Origin: Polynucleobacter sp. MWH-Loch1C5
GTDB taxonomy: Bacteria > Pseudomonadota > Gammaproteobacteria > Burkholderiales > Burkholderiaceae
Direction of reading: 5' to 3'
NCBI RefSeq assembly: GCF_018881775.1
Contig: NZ_JACVPR010000001.1
Span: 434,001-498,000, forward strand
DNA length: 64,000 nt
In this document: one piece after another, positions 18,277 to 29,127 of the stretch
Position numbering within the stretch: the first letter of the stretch is position 1
How the letters are laid out: every line of letters begins with the position of its first letter
Notes under the pieces: model-generated
The model's database searches: none
What the model was told of the DNA's origin: nothing
Seen by the model: only the letters and a program-made list of their open reading frames with translations
Position numbers and translations under genes: made by a program

Positions 18277-19155
18277 TTATTTGACGTCATGTTCATCTTC
18301 AACGGTCTTTGGTCCCTTGATAGCGTAATGGATTACGCCTGAGAGAACCGCAGCTGCCATTGTGATCAACGCGATCGGTTTCATGACACCCTTCCACGCA
18401 CCCACAGTTGGGGAGATAGATGGGTTAGCTGGCAAGCCATTGTATTGCTCGACTTTGTCGCCATGTGGCAATACATACATCACGTGTGTACCACCCACAC
18501 CTTCTGGGTTATACAACTTCGCATGCTTGTAACCACGGGAGTTCAAATCTTTGATGCGCTCTTCTGCAGCTTTGATCTGATCTTCTTTTGGACCGAAAGT
18601 CAAACACTTGGTTGGACATGTTGCCACGCAAGCAGGATCTTGACCCTTCTGGACGCGGTCAGAGCACAATGTGCACTTAGTCGCCTTATTGGTCGTTGCT
18701 GAAATACGTGGAATGTCAAATGGACAACCCTGTACGCAGTAGCCGCAGCCGATACAGTTATCGCTGTTGAAGTCAACGATACCGTTGCTCAACTTGATAA
18801 TTGCGCCCGGACTTGGGCAAGCCTTCATACAGCCTGGCTCTTCGCAGTGCATACAACCATCTTTACGAATCAACCAGTCAATGCTGCCTTGATCATTTTC
18901 CATTTCGTTAAAGCGCATGACAGTCCATGCGCCCGCGCCCAAGTCGCGTGGGTTGTCATAAACACCGTCCGTGTTACCAATTTCTGGACGGGTTTCATTC
19001 CATTCCATACATGCGACCTGGCAGGCCTTACAACCGATACATTTAGATATATCGATTAGCTTGGCAACTTTCGTTGCTTTGGCGGCCTCAGGCGGAGGCG
19101 ACATCGTGCCTGCCGACTTCGCTACTACGTGAAGAACTTGTGCTGGTGCAGTCAT
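18277..19155 (-). CDS. fdoH: formate dehydrogenase iron-sulfur subunit (beta)
   Basis: Carries four [4Fe-4S] clusters that link the catalytic subunit to the cytochrome b subunit. The four cysteine motifs are complete: CIGCKACQVACMEW starting at Cys39, CMHCEEPGCMKACP, CIGCGYCVQGCPFDIP and CTLCSDRV...CVATCP. A C-terminal membrane anchor is visible at about residues 258-276 (PIALITMAAAVLSGVIHYAI). Length 292 matches FdnH/FdoH. The gene is preceded by AGGAGG and follows fdoG by 11 bases. Confidence 0.96.
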   Translation of the reverse strand: MTAPAQVLHVVAKSAGTMSPPPEAAKATKVAKLIDISKCIGCKACQVACMEWNETRPEIGNTDGVYDNPRDLGAGAWTVMRFNEMENDQGSIDWLIRKDGCMHCEEPGCMKACPSPGAIIKLSNGIVDFNSDNCIGCGYCVQGCPFDIPRISATTNKATKCTLCSDRVQKGQDPACVATCPTKCLTFGPKEDQIKAAEERIKDLNSRGYKHAKLYNPEGVGGTHVMYVLPHGDKVEQYNGLPANPSISPTVGAWKGVMKPIALITMAAAVLSGVIHYAIKGPKTVEDEHDVK

Positions 19156-19166
19156 GTTCCTCCTCC

Positions 19167-22100
19167 TTATGCCTTCTCAATGTTAACCAAGAACGCTTTA
19201 AACTCAGGTGTCTGAGAGTTAGCGTCACCCACAAATGGTGTCAAGGAGTTAGCCAATTGGCTTGGCTTAGCAACACCCTTGAAGCCGTAGTGAATCGGAA
19301 TACCGACGTGGTGAATCTTCTTACCATCCACATCGAGTCCCTTCATACGCTTTGTTACCACGGCTTTCGCTTTCACGAAGCCACGCGCAGAAGTGACTTT
19401 GACCTTATCACCCGACTTAATACCACGTGCTTTAGCGAGTTCTTCATCAATCTCGACGAACATCTCAGGCTGAACGATCGCGTTCAACTTAGAGTGCTTT
19501 GTCCAGTAGTGGAAGTGCTCAACCAAGCGGTATGTGGTAGCCACATAGGGGTAGTCTTTATTGGAACCGAAGGCTTCCAAATCACCTTTGTAAACACGAG
19601 CCGCTGGGTTCGCTTTAGCTTTCGGATTATTTGGATGCAATGGGTTAGCAGCCAATGGTGACTCAAATGGCTCATAGTGCTCAGGGAATGGACCCTCGGC
19701 CATTTGTGGCGCCCACAAACGGGCTACACCTTCTTGAGTCATGATGAATGGCATCACATTCTCTTCAGGTTTAGCGTTTGGACGCATATCAGGGATGTCA
19801 TTACCACCCCACTTGTCACCCAACCACTTCAAGACTGCACGCTTCTCATCCCATGGCTTACCGTTCATATCGGTAGACGCACGGTTGTAGAGAATACGGC
19901 GATTGGCTGGCCATGCAAAGCCCCACTTCAAGCTCTGACCGAGGTTCTGATCAGATGTCTCAGTTGGGTCACGGCGTGCTGTCAAGTTACCTTCTTTACT
20001 CCATGAACCAGAGTAGATCCAGTTACCGCAAGCTGTGCCACCGTCATCACGCAATTGAGCAAAACCTGTCAATTGATCACCTGGCTCAAGCAATACTTTG
20101 CCAGTTGGATCCTTGATTTGAACAAAGGTCTTACCACTGATCTCGCGAAGCAGTTCATCTGCTTGAGGGAACATAGGGTTCTTGTAGTTCCAAGTCAAGT
20201 TCAAGATTGGATCAGGGAATGCTCCACCTTGAGTCTTGTACATATTGCGTAGCTTGGAGAACAATGCCGCAATGATCTCTTGGTCAGACTTCGATTCGCC
20301 AGGACCGTCAGCACCTTTCCAGTGCCACTGAATCACACGACCTGAGTTCGTGAAGGTACCGTCTTGTTCTGCAAAGCAGGTTGCAGGTAAGCGGAATACT
20401 TCTGTTTGAATCTTAGAAGAATCTACATCGTTGAACTCACCGTAGTTTTTCCAGAACTCAGAAGTTTCAGTTGCGAGAGGATCGATAACAACTAAATACT
20501 TCAGTTTGGCCAGAGCAGCGCCAATCTTGTTCTTGTTCGCTACAGCAGCGAGTGGGTTAAAGCCTGAACAGCAGAAGCCATTCATTTGACCTTGGTGCAT
20601 ACGCTCAAAGATCGCCATGATGTCATAGGCTTGGTCACGCTTAGGCAGCCAATCAAACGCAAAGTCTGTTTCTTTGGTTGCTTTATCACCGTACCAGGCC
20701 TTCATCAAGCTGTTAAACCACTTGGGGAAGTTCTGCGGGAAGTTCATCTGGTTTGGACGCAATGCTTTTGGCGTGCGCTTCTCCAAATAAACCTTGTGGT
20801 TTGGATCTGAATCCATCGGTGCTGAGAGATAACCAGGCAATACTTCGCTATACAAACACTGGTCAGTAATACCTTGTACGTTAGCGTGGCCACGCAAGGC
20901 GTTCACACCACCACCGGCCATACCCATATTACCCAAGAGTAACTGGATCATTGCCATCGTACGAATGTTTTCAGAACCGATAGAGTGCTGAGTCCAACCA
21001 AGGGCATACAAGATTGTCATGGTCTTGTTTGCAGCAGCTGTTTCAGCAATCATTTCGCAAATCTTCAAGAAACGGTCTTGAGGTGTACCCGTAATCTTGC
21101 TCACCATTTCTGGTGTGTAGCGAGCGAAGTGACGCTTCATGTGCTGGAATACGCAATTTGGATCCTGTAGTGTTGGATCTACTTTCGCGAATTGACCATC
21201 CATCTGATATGTCCATGTAGCTTTGCTATATGAACGTTTTGCTTCATCGTAACCGGTGAACAAACCATCCTTAAAGCCAAACTCAGGATTAATTAAGAAT
21301 GCTGCGTTGGTGTAGTTTCTGACATACTCAGTATGAATCTTGTTGTTTCTCAACAAGTAGTTCACAACACCACCTAAGAAGGCGATATCGGCACCCACAC
21401 GAATCGGTGCATAGTAGTCAGAGACTGCAGCTGAACGTGTAAAACGTGGGTCAACCACAACGAGCTTAGCGCCACGCTTAGCCTTCGCTTCTGTCACCCA
21501 CTTGAAACCGCAAGGGTGAGCTTCGGCAGCGTTACCGCCCATGATCAGAACCAAGTCTGCATTTTTGATGTCAACCCAATGGTTGGTCATCGCGCCGCGT
21601 CCAAATGTCGGGCCCAAACTGGCCACGGTTGGAGCGTGTCAAATACGCGCTTGTGTATCTAGTGCAACAACACCGAGTGATCGTAAAACTTTGTGTGAGA
21701 GGTAACCAGCTTCGTTGTTCGAAGCAGAGCTCACCAACATACCGAAGGTATTCCAACGGTTGACGGTCACGCCTTCTGCGTTCTTCGCAACAAAGTTCTT
21801 ATCGCGGTCAGCCTTCATATGCTTAGCGATACGGTTTAAAGCCTCATCCCAAGAGATACGCTTCCACTCTTTAGAGCCTGGCTCGCGAACTTCTGGGAAC
21901 TGTAGACGGTTCGGGCTTTCAACCATTTCCAAAATACCAGCACCTTTAGGACACAAAGTACCCTTGTTCACTGGATTATCTGGATCACCTTCTACGTGAA
22001 TCAACTTCATCTTGCCGTTACTGTCTTTACGGCTATACATCAACACACCACAGCTCACTGAGCAATATGGACAAGTGCTTCGGGTTTCGACGGTTTTTTC

Positions 22101-22229
22101 TAACTTGTATGGCTTAGCAAATACAGGATCAATAGCTTGCGCCAATCCCATAGCAGTCATACTCGTCACGCCAACACCCGACCCGGCCACCTTAAAAAAC
22201 TGGCGACGTGTCAGATTGATTTGTGACAT
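19167..22229 (-). CDS. fdoG: formate dehydrogenase catalytic subunit, selenoprotein (alpha)
   Basis: Oxidises formate to CO2 at a bis-MGD molybdenum centre in the periplasm. The reading frame contains one UGA at codon 197 (21641-21639), in the context ARIUHAPTVASL. This is where E. coli FdnG/FdoG have selenocysteine, and a SECIS hairpin follows. Read as Sec, the protein has 1020 residues, the family's normal length. The N-terminus has a Tat signal (LTRRQFFKVAG); Cys53, Cys56, Cys60 and Cys93 bind the [4Fe-4S] cluster. The start at 22229 has GGAG upstream; an in-frame ATG at 22289 would put 20 residues before the Tat motif. A pipeline that treats UGA as stop would report two fragments, which would be wrong. 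Confidence 0.97.
21609..21641 (-). promoter_or_regulatory. SECIS element: UGA-Sec codon plus hairpin in fdoG
   Basis: UGA is at 21641-21639. Numbering from its U, bases 15-33 fold as stem CG/CG, a bulged U at 17, stem GGCC/GGCC and loop AGUUUG. The bulged U17 and the loop bases G23 and U24 fall at the positions required for SelB binding in E. coli fdhF. The fold was drawn by hand, and the position match comes from remembered E. coli data. Confidence 0.85.
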
Positions 22230-22546
22230 ACGATCTCCTCTCGATGTTAATAAAACAAGTAGCCAAAAAGTCCTCACACTTTCTAGCACTTAGCTCAAGT
22301 TTATAACTAATTGCATACAAAACACAGTTAGACAAATGCCCAAGACATCAGGGGTAACCCTCGTTTAATAAGGTTTTTCACAATGTGGTAAGTCTATAAT
22401 TTTTATGGCTATTTTTAACAAATTAGACCTAATTAACTGTTTTTTCTAAGTATTTTTTGTCTAATGTGACAACCCTATGTGTGAGCGTTTACTAACAAAG
22501 CTTGTTGACCCCAAAAAATGAGGCTTTTTAGGGTCTAAAAATGCCA
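22230..22546. other. AT-rich intergenic region upstream of fdoG
   Basis: No gene is visible in the 367 bases between fdoG and mrp. The fdoG promoter must be here but no clear -35/-10 pair was found. It holds an imperfect hairpin at 22507-22535 (arms GACCCCAAAAA / TTTTTAGGGTC, one mismatch). It also holds an inverted repeat TTGTC-N6-GACAA at 22457-22472, and a motif close to TTAGACAAA that occurs twice in opposite orientation (about 22327-22338 and 22455-22466). These could be regulator sites for the formate dehydrogenase operon; no known regulator is assigned. Confidence 0.4.
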
Positions 22547-22566
22547 AAAGCCCCCTTAGGGGCTTT
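22547..22566 (-). terminator. intrinsic terminator of mrp
   Basis: Perfect 8-bp stem AAAGCCCC/GGGGCTTT with a 4-base loop, 30 bases after the mrp stop. On the minus strand it is followed by T-rich sequence (TTGGCATTTTT). Confidence 0.8.
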
Positions 22567-22596
22567 CGCTTTTTGAAAATCGACTAAGACTTCCGT

Positions 22597-23685
22597 TTAG
22601 CCGTTTTTGATCACAATCGACGGGAACTTGCTCGTCATATCTTTATTCAAACCAGCAACTTTGACGGCCACTTTACGTGCGATCTCTTTATAAATCTTGG
22701 TAATTTCAGAATCAGGTTGAGCAACCACGGTTGGATTACCAGAATCCGCTTGTTCACGAATCGATAAATTCAGTGGCAGATTGCCCAAGAAGTCAACGCC
22801 GTATTCTTGACACATGCGCTCACCACCGCCATGACCAAAGATATGTTCGGTGTGATGACAGTTAGGGCAAACATAAGTACTCATGTTCTCAACAATACCT
22901 AAGATAGGTACGCTGACCTTCTCAAACATGCGCAAACCTTTTTTAGCATCGAGAAGCGCAATGTCTTGGGGTGTTGTTACGACCACAGCACCGGTGACCG
23001 GTACCTTTTGAGACATCGTTAATTGAATATCACCCGTTCCCGGCGGCATATCCACAATCAGATAATCCAAATCCTTCCAGTTAGTTTGCGTGAGCAACTG
23101 CTCCAGAGCTGAGGTAGCCATAGGGCCACGCCAAATCATGGGGTCGTCCTGACGTACTAAAAAGCCGATCGACATGACTTGCAAGCCATGACCCATCAAT
23201 GGCTCTAAGGTGTTTTCTACAATGGTTTCTGGACGCCCAGAAACTCCCAACATCATCGGCTGACTGGGTCCATAAATATCCGCATCCAAAACACCAACCT
23301 TGGCACCTTCAGCTGCTAAGGCTAAAGCCAAGTTAACTGTAGTCGTTGACTTACCGACGCCACCCTTGCCACTGGAAATCGCAATAATATTTTTCACATT
23401 AGGCAATAACTTGACGCCACGCTGCACTGCATGAGCGACGATCTCAACAGACATATTGACGCTGACATTACCCGCGCCTGGAATGGCACGCACGGCATCT
23501 ATAACCGCTTTACGGATGAGGTCAATTTGACTCTTAGCGGGATAACCCAAGACCACATCGAGGGTGGCATCGGCCCCGTCGACCTTAATATTTTTCGCAG
23601 ATTTAGTAGCCATTAAATCTTTGCCCGTGTTCGGGTCAACCACGCCCTGCAAGGCTTTCTGCACGATTTCAACGCTTAGCGTCAC
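22597..23685 (-). CDS. apbC: Mrp/ApbC family iron-sulfur cluster carrier ATPase
   Basis: P-loop ATPase that carries [4Fe-4S] clusters to target proteins. A MIP18/DUF59-type N-terminal domain (about residues 1-85) is followed by the deviant Walker A SSGKGGVGKSTTTVN, the DADIYGPSQP motif and DYLIVDMPPGTGD. Cluster-binding cysteines are in CPNCHH. Length 362 is typical. It is divergent from metG. A link to the iron-sulfur-rich formate dehydrogenase next door is possible but not needed, since the gene is widespread. Confidence 0.94.
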   Translation of the reverse strand: MTLSVEIVQKALQGVVDPNTGKDLMATKSAKNIKVDGADATLDVVLGYPAKSQIDLIRKAVIDAVRAIPGAGNVSVNMSVEIVAHAVQRGVKLLPNVKNIIAISSGKGGVGKSTTTVNLALALAAEGAKVGVLDADIYGPSQPMMLGVSGRPETIVENTLEPLMGHGLQVMSIGFLVRQDDPMIWRGPMATSALEQLLTQTNWKDLDYLIVDMPPGTGDIQLTMSQKVPVTGAVVVTTPQDIALLDAKKGLRMFEKVSVPILGIVENMSTYVCPNCHHTEHIFGHGGGERMCQEYGVDFLGNLPLNLSIREQADSGNPTVVAQPDSEITKIYKEIARKVAVKVAGLNKDMTSKFPSIVIKNG

Positions 23686-23715
23686 AACTGTCTCCTTGGT
23701 ACCGATGATTGGTTA

Positions 23716-23744
23716 TTGATGTAATTTTAGGTATTAACTATAGT
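23716..23744 (+). promoter_or_regulatory. sigma-70-type promoter of metG
   Basis: TTGATG (23716-23721), a 17-base spacer and TATAGT (23739-23744), giving a start point near 23751, about 15 bases before the metG ATG. An in-frame upstream ATG at 23709 lies before this promoter and so is not the start. Confidence 0.6.
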
Positions 23745-23765
23745 GGCAGACTAAAATTGTTGCTT

Positions 23766-25427
23766 ATGCGTCGAATTTTAGTTACTTCTGCCCTTCCCTA
23801 CGCCAATGGTCAAATACATATCGGTCACTTGGTGGAATACATACAAACCGATATCTGGGTGCGCTTTCAGCGTATGCGCGGACATGAAATTCATTATGTG
23901 GGCGCTGACGATACGCATGGCACGCCCATCATGTTGCGGGCCGAAAAAGAAGGTTTAACTCCACAAGAACTCATTGCGCGCGTCTGGCAAGAACACAAAC
24001 GTGACTTCGATGACTTCTTAGTCTCCTTTGATAACTATTACTCGACAGATAGCGCAGAAAACCGTGAACTATCACAAGCGATTTATCTGAAGTTGCGCGA
24101 TGCAGGATTGATTGAGAAGCGCGCGATTGAACAAGCTTACGACCCTGTGAAAGAAATGTTCCTACCGGATCGTTTCATCAAAGGGGAATGCCCGAAGTGC
24201 GGCGCCAAAGATCAATACGGCGACTCTTGTGAGAAATGTGGTGCCACCTACTCACCGACTGATTTGAAAAATCCTTTTTCAGTAGTGAGTGGCGCAACCC
24301 CCATTAAGAAAGTATCCGATCACTACTTCTTCAAACTCTCAGACCCTCGTTGCGAAAACTTTTTACGTGAATGGACGCAAGTCAAAACCCCATTGCAGGC
24401 TGAAGCTCGTAATAAGATGAAAGAATGGGTGGGAGAGCCTGGCGATAGCAAACTGGGTGATTGGGATATCTCACGCGATGCGCCTTATTTTGGTTTTGAG
24501 ATTCCGGATGCACCGGGCAAGTATTTCTATGTATGGCTAGATGCACCGATTGGTTATTACGCTAGCTTTAAAAATCTTTGCGATAAAAAAGGTCTAGATT
24601 TTGATGAGTGGACCCGTGCAGATTCTGAGACGGAGATGTACCACTTCATCGGTAAAGATATTTTGTACTTCCATACACTCTTTTGGCCTGCCACTCTAGA
24701 GTTCTCTGGCTACCGCACCCCTAGCAACGTTTTTGCCCACGGCTTTTTGACGGTTGATGGCGAAAAAATGAGTAAGTCACGTGGTACTTTTATTACAGCC
24801 CATAGCGTGATTACTGAAGGTCTCAATCCAGAGTGGTTCCGCTATTACTTTGCCGCCAAGCTCAATGCCTCGATGGAAGATATTGATTTGAACTTGCAAG
24901 ACTTCACGGCACGAGTCAATAGTGATTTGGTGGGCAAGTACATCAATATTGCGAGCCGCAGCGCCGGTTTCTTGGTCAAACGCTTTAACGGTTTAGTTGA
25001 TGAGACGGCTCTACAAGATGAGTTGCTAGTTCATCTACGTCACGCCAATACAGAAATCGCGAATTACTATGAAGATCGTGAGTTTGCTAAAGCCCTGCGT
25101 CGTATTATGGAACTCGCCGACCAAGTCAATGCATATGTAGACGCTAACAAACCCTGGGAAATCGCCAAACAAGAGGGGCAAGACGCACAGTTACAAAAGG
25201 TTTGTACGATTACTTTAGAAGCTTTCCGTATTTTGTCTTTGTATCTCAAACCCGTCATTCCTAGAGTAGCGACTGGGGTAGAAGAGTTTCTCAATATTGC
25301 CCCGATGCAATGGGCTGATGTCGACCAAACCCTGTCAACCACCCGCGCCATTCGAGCTTATAGTCACCTGATGCAACGCGTCGACCCCAAGCTGATTGAT
25401 GCTCTACTCGCAGCCAACCAAGCATGA
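23766..25427 (+). CDS. metG: methionine-tRNA ligase, short form
   Basis: Charges tRNA-Met. Class I signatures are [13 protein letters not shown] near the N-terminus and KMSKSRGTF in the catalytic core. A zinc-binding insert has four cysteines in two pairs (CPKCG...CEKCG). The protein ends at residue 553 after the anticodon-binding helices and lacks the roughly 120-residue C-terminal tRNA-binding/dimerisation domain (EMAP-II/Trbp111 type) found in E. coli MetG. The stop overlaps the next gene's start (ATGA), and no leftover of that domain is seen downstream. The truncated core is known to be active in E. coli, so the enzyme is likely functional as a monomer. Confidence 0.95.
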   Translation: MRRILVTSALPYANGQIHIGHLVEYIQTDIWVRFQRMRGHEIHYVGADDTHGTPIMLRAEKEGLTPQELIARVWQEHKRDFDDFLVSFDNYYSTDSAENRELSQAIYLKLRDAGLIEKRAIEQAYDPVKEMFLPDRFIKGECPKCGAKDQYGDSCEKCGATYSPTDLKNPFSVVSGATPIKKVSDHYFFKLSDPRCENFLREWTQVKTPLQAEARNKMKEWVGEPGDSKLGDWDISRDAPYFGFEIPDAPGKYFYVWLDAPIGYYASFKNLCDKKGLDFDEWTRADSETEMYHFIGKDILYFHTLFWPATLEFSGYRTPSNVFAHGFLTVDGEKMSKSRGTFITAHSVITEGLNPEWFRYYFAAKLNASMEDIDLNLQDFTARVNSDLVGKYINIASRSAGFLVKRFNGLVDETALQDELLVHLRHANTEIANYYEDREFAKALRRIMELADQVNAYVDANKPWEIAKQEGQDAQLQKVCTITLEAFRILSLYLKPVIPRVATGVEEFLNIAPMQWADVDQTLSTTRAIRAYSHLMQRVDPKLIDALLAANQA

Positions 25428-27157
25428 TTTCATTAGCGCGCTTTCATCCAAAACTGATTGACGCGCTCAAAAACTACGATCGCGCAAGCTTCATCAAAGA
25501 TCTAAGCAGTGGTCTAACTGTGGGCGTGATTGCTCTGCCACTCGCCATTGCCTTTGCGATTGCAAGCGGTATGAAACCTGAAGCCGGTCTAATAGCCGCA
25601 GTCATTGGCGGCTTTCTGATTTCTGCATTAGGCGGTAGTCGCGTACAAATTGGCGGCCCTGCTGGAGCATTTGTAGTGATTGTGTATGGCATTGTGGAGC
25701 GCTACGGGGTTGCTAATTTAATCCTCTCAACCTTCTTGGCCGGTTGGCTATTGCTCGCCATGGGTTTACTTCGGGTAGGCAATTTAATTCGCTTTATCCC
25801 GGTGGCCATCATCATTGGTTTTACGAGCGGTATTGCTGTCTTAATTGGAGTATCTCAATTACGCGATGCTTTAGGACTCGCGATTGATAAGATGCCTGCT
25901 GATTTTTTTGCTCAATGGCACACCTTGTGGTTACACAAAGATAGCTTCAATCCCAGTGCGCTTCTGGTTTGTTTAGCGACAGTCGCTCTCATTGCTGTCT
26001 GGCCCACAATCAATCGGCGCCTCTCACGTCTGGTGCCAGCACTCACCCATGTGCCGGGCATCTTGATTGCTTTAGTGATCATGACCTTAGTCTCAGAATT
26101 CTTCAAACTACCTGTTGAGACGATTGCTGATCGTTTTGGTGAAATTCCGGCCAATATTCCTAGCCCCAGTATTCCGAGCTTCAATTGGGAAACTGCTAAA
26201 CAACTTTTTGCACCGACATTAACGATTGCTCTTTTAGGCGCGATTGAGTCTCTTTTGTGTGCCCGTATAGGCGATCAACTGTGTCACGATCGGCATGATC
26301 CGAATCAAGAACTCATGGGACAAGGTATTGCCAATATTGTGGTGCCTTTTTTTGGTGGCCTACCAGTCACCGGCACGATTGCACGCACTGCGACCAATGC
26401 GAAAGCTGGGGCGAAGAGCCCTCTAGCCGGCATGATTCATGCGGGCGTGATTTTATTCATCATGCTGCTTGCCGCACCATGGGCAAGCCATATCCCCATG
26501 GCAGTACTTGCCGGCATCTTGATTTTTATTGCTTGGAATATGTTCGAAGCGCATGAATTCAAGCGCCTAAAACACTTTAACCTCACTTATCGCGCCATCT
26601 TATTAGGCACATTTTTCTTAACGATTATTTTTGATTTAACAGTGGCAGTTGAAGTGGGTTTAATTTTGGCCTGCGTATTCTTCATTTACCGCATCTCTTC
26701 ACTGACACGTATTGAACGATTGCATTTACCTGCTGAATTCGAACGTGCTGATGATCTAGGTCTGGAACAGACCCCTGAATCAGAGATCCGCGTTGAAGCG
26801 TATGCCTTATATGGCTCATTATTTTTCGGCGCTATCGATCGCGTCGAGAATTTAGAGGATGCTCCTAGTGTGCCGCTCAATAGCCCCAAGGTCATTCTTT
26901 TGGAACTCCATCAGTTAATTAATATCGACACCAGTGGTATCGAAAGTTTGAAGAGCTTGTGTCAAAACCTGCATCTGCGAGGTGGCAGTCTGATCATTTG
27001 CGGTGCCAATCAACAGCCCCTGTCTTTAATGTCTAGAAGTGGCTTTACGCAAATCATCGGAGCCGAGAATATTCTGCCGAATATGACGGCTGCTCAGGCA
27101 CGCCTGCGACAAATCTTGGCACAAATGCAAGAAGTCCAAATCAAGCTAGGTGCGTAA
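25424..27157 (+). CDS. SulP-family anion transporter with STAS domain
   Basis: Inner-membrane transporter of the SLC26/SulP family, 577 residues. About 10-12 hydrophobic segments cover residues 25-425, starting with the family motif [23 protein letters not shown] cytoplasmic STAS domain covers about residues 460-565, with [18 protein letters not shown]. The substrate may be sulfate, bicarbonate or a dicarboxylate; sequence alone does not decide. Its start overlaps the metG stop by 4 bases, suggesting co-translation. Confidence 0.88.
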   Translation: MISLARFHPKLIDALKNYDRASFIKDLSSGLTVGVIALPLAIAFAIASGMKPEAGLIAAVIGGFLISALGGSRVQIGGPAGAFVVIVYGIVERYGVANLILSTFLAGWLLLAMGLLRVGNLIRFIPVAIIIGFTSGIAVLIGVSQLRDALGLAIDKMPADFFAQWHTLWLHKDSFNPSALLVCLATVALIAVWPTINRRLSRLVPALTHVPGILIALVIMTLVSEFFKLPVETIADRFGEIPANIPSPSIPSFNWETAKQLFAPTLTIALLGAIESLLCARIGDQLCHDRHDPNQELMGQGIANIVVPFFGGLPVTGTIARTATNAKAGAKSPLAGMIHAGVILFIMLLAAPWASHIPMAVLAGILIFIAWNMFEAHEFKRLKHFNLTYRAILLGTFFLTIIFDLTVAVEVGLILACVFFIYRISSLTRIERLHLPAEFERADDLGLEQTPESEIRVEAYALYGSLFFGAIDRVENLEDAPSVPLNSPKVILLELHQLINIDTSGIESLKSLCQNLHLRGGSLIICGANQQPLSLMSRSGFTQIIGAENILPNMTAAQARLRQILAQMQEVQIKLGA

Positions 27158-27204
27158 GCTAAATTTAGGGTTTCAAATACCAAAATCGCTACAATAGTGA
27201 CACT

Positions 27205-27393
27205 ATGGCTCATTACAAATCTGACATTACCCGTTTTCTTGAAGAATTAAAGGCAACTAAGCCTGAATTAGAGGCTTCTCAGCAAGAAGGGCGTGCCCTT
27301 TTGTGGGATAAAGCACCGATTTCATTAGACGAGCAACGTCGCGCTCAAATGGCCCGCGTTAAACAAAAGGCTTACGTCTACTCGAATGAATGA
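27205..27393 (+). CDS. DUF3460 family small protein
   Basis: Soluble 62-residue protein that looks like DUF3460, a family seen mainly in Burkholderiales. It begins MAHYKSDITRFLEELKATKP, contains a WDKAPISLDEQRRA segment and ends in a basic-polar tail. The function is unknown. It overlaps the scpA start by 8 bases and is probably co-transcribed with scpA and panC. A TACAAT box 9 bases upstream of its ATG may be the promoter -10. Confidence 0.85.
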   Translation: MAHYKSDITRFLEELKATKPELEASQQEGRALLWDKAPISLDEQRRAQMARVKQKAYVYSNE

Positions 27394-28237
27394 AATCGAG
27401 CCAGGCTCAGCAGCCCCTCTGATTCCTGAAGTCACGGACGGCATGTCCGAGTCTTTTGCTCGTCTTTATGGCGAGCCTTTGTTTCAGCTGCCGACCGATC
27501 TTTACATTCCACCCGATGCTCTTGAGATCTTCTTAGAAGCCTTTGAAGGTCCTCTTGATCTTTTGTTGTATTTGATTCGTAAGCAAAACTTCAACGTTTT
27601 AGATATCCCGATGGCCGAAGTGACTCAGCAGTATTTGGGCTATATCGAACAAATTCGTCATCGCAACTTAGAACTTGCTGCGGAATATCTTTTGATGGCA
27701 GCCATGTTGATTGAAATTAAATCACGCATGCTCTTGCCGATGAAGAAAGCCGATAGCGATGAAGAGGTCGAAGATCCACGCGCAGAATTGGTCCGCCGCC
27801 TACTCGAGTATGAGCGTATGAAACTGGCTGCCCAAGAACTCGACAAGATGCCAGTTTTAGGGCGTGACTTTTATAAAGCCAATGGCCATGTGGATACGAC
27901 TGCAGTGGTCACCTGGCCAGAAATTAATACCCTGGATTTACAAGCTGCCTGGATGGATGTCTTGCATCGCGCCAAGCTCAATCAACACCACACAATTACC
28001 CGTGAGCAATTGTCTGTACGTGACTTTATGACACGTATTTTGCGACGTTTACAAGGTGAGCGTTTTGTGGAGTTCACCGACTTATTTGCTGATGCGATTG
28101 CCTCAGGTAAAGGTGCACCTGTGGTGGTGGTGAACTTCATTGCCATGCTAGAGCTGTCCCGTGAATCTCTGATTGAGATCACCCAAGCAGAGCCCTATGC
28201 ACCGATTTATGTGCGTCTGTCTTACACGCCTAATTAA
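27386..28237 (+). CDS. scpA: segregation and condensation protein A
   Basis: Kleisin subunit of the SMC-ScpAB condensin. The N-terminal motif EAFEGPLDLLLYLIRKQNFNVLDIPMAEVTQQY (the segment binding the SMC neck) starts near residue 50. The middle region LLMAAMLIEIKSRMLLP and the C-terminal winged helix are typical. At 283 residues it has a longer N-terminus than many ScpA proteins. No scpB is in the window. Confidence 0.92.
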   Translation: MNEIEPGSAAPLIPEVTDGMSESFARLYGEPLFQLPTDLYIPPDALEIFLEAFEGPLDLLLYLIRKQNFNVLDIPMAEVTQQYLGYIEQIRHRNLELAAEYLLMAAMLIEIKSRMLLPMKKADSDEEVEDPRAELVRRLLEYERMKLAAQELDKMPVLGRDFYKANGHVDTTAVVTWPEINTLDLQAAWMDVLHRAKLNQHHTITREQLSVRDFMTRILRRLQGERFVEFTDLFADAIASGKGAPVVVVNFIAMLELSRESLIEITQAEPYAPIYVRLSYTPN

Positions 28238-28263
28238 TTTCTTTTTTCTAAATTACTTTTTAA

Positions 28264-29127
<864 letters not shown>

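Noticed and set aside
19074..20006. Long plus-strand open frames opposite fdoH and fdoG
   Set aside because: They mirror strongly conserved formate dehydrogenase coding sequence and have no recognisable domain.
21627..21641. In-frame stop splitting fdoG into a 216-residue and an 819-residue piece (pseudogene reading)
   Set aside because: The TGA is at the family's Sec position, with a matching SECIS and a full set of sel genes nearby; both halves are perfectly conserved in frame.
23709..23765. Upstream ATG adding 19 residues to MetG
   Set aside because: A good promoter (TTGATG-17-TATAGT) overlaps this stretch, and the family N-terminus starts at 23766.
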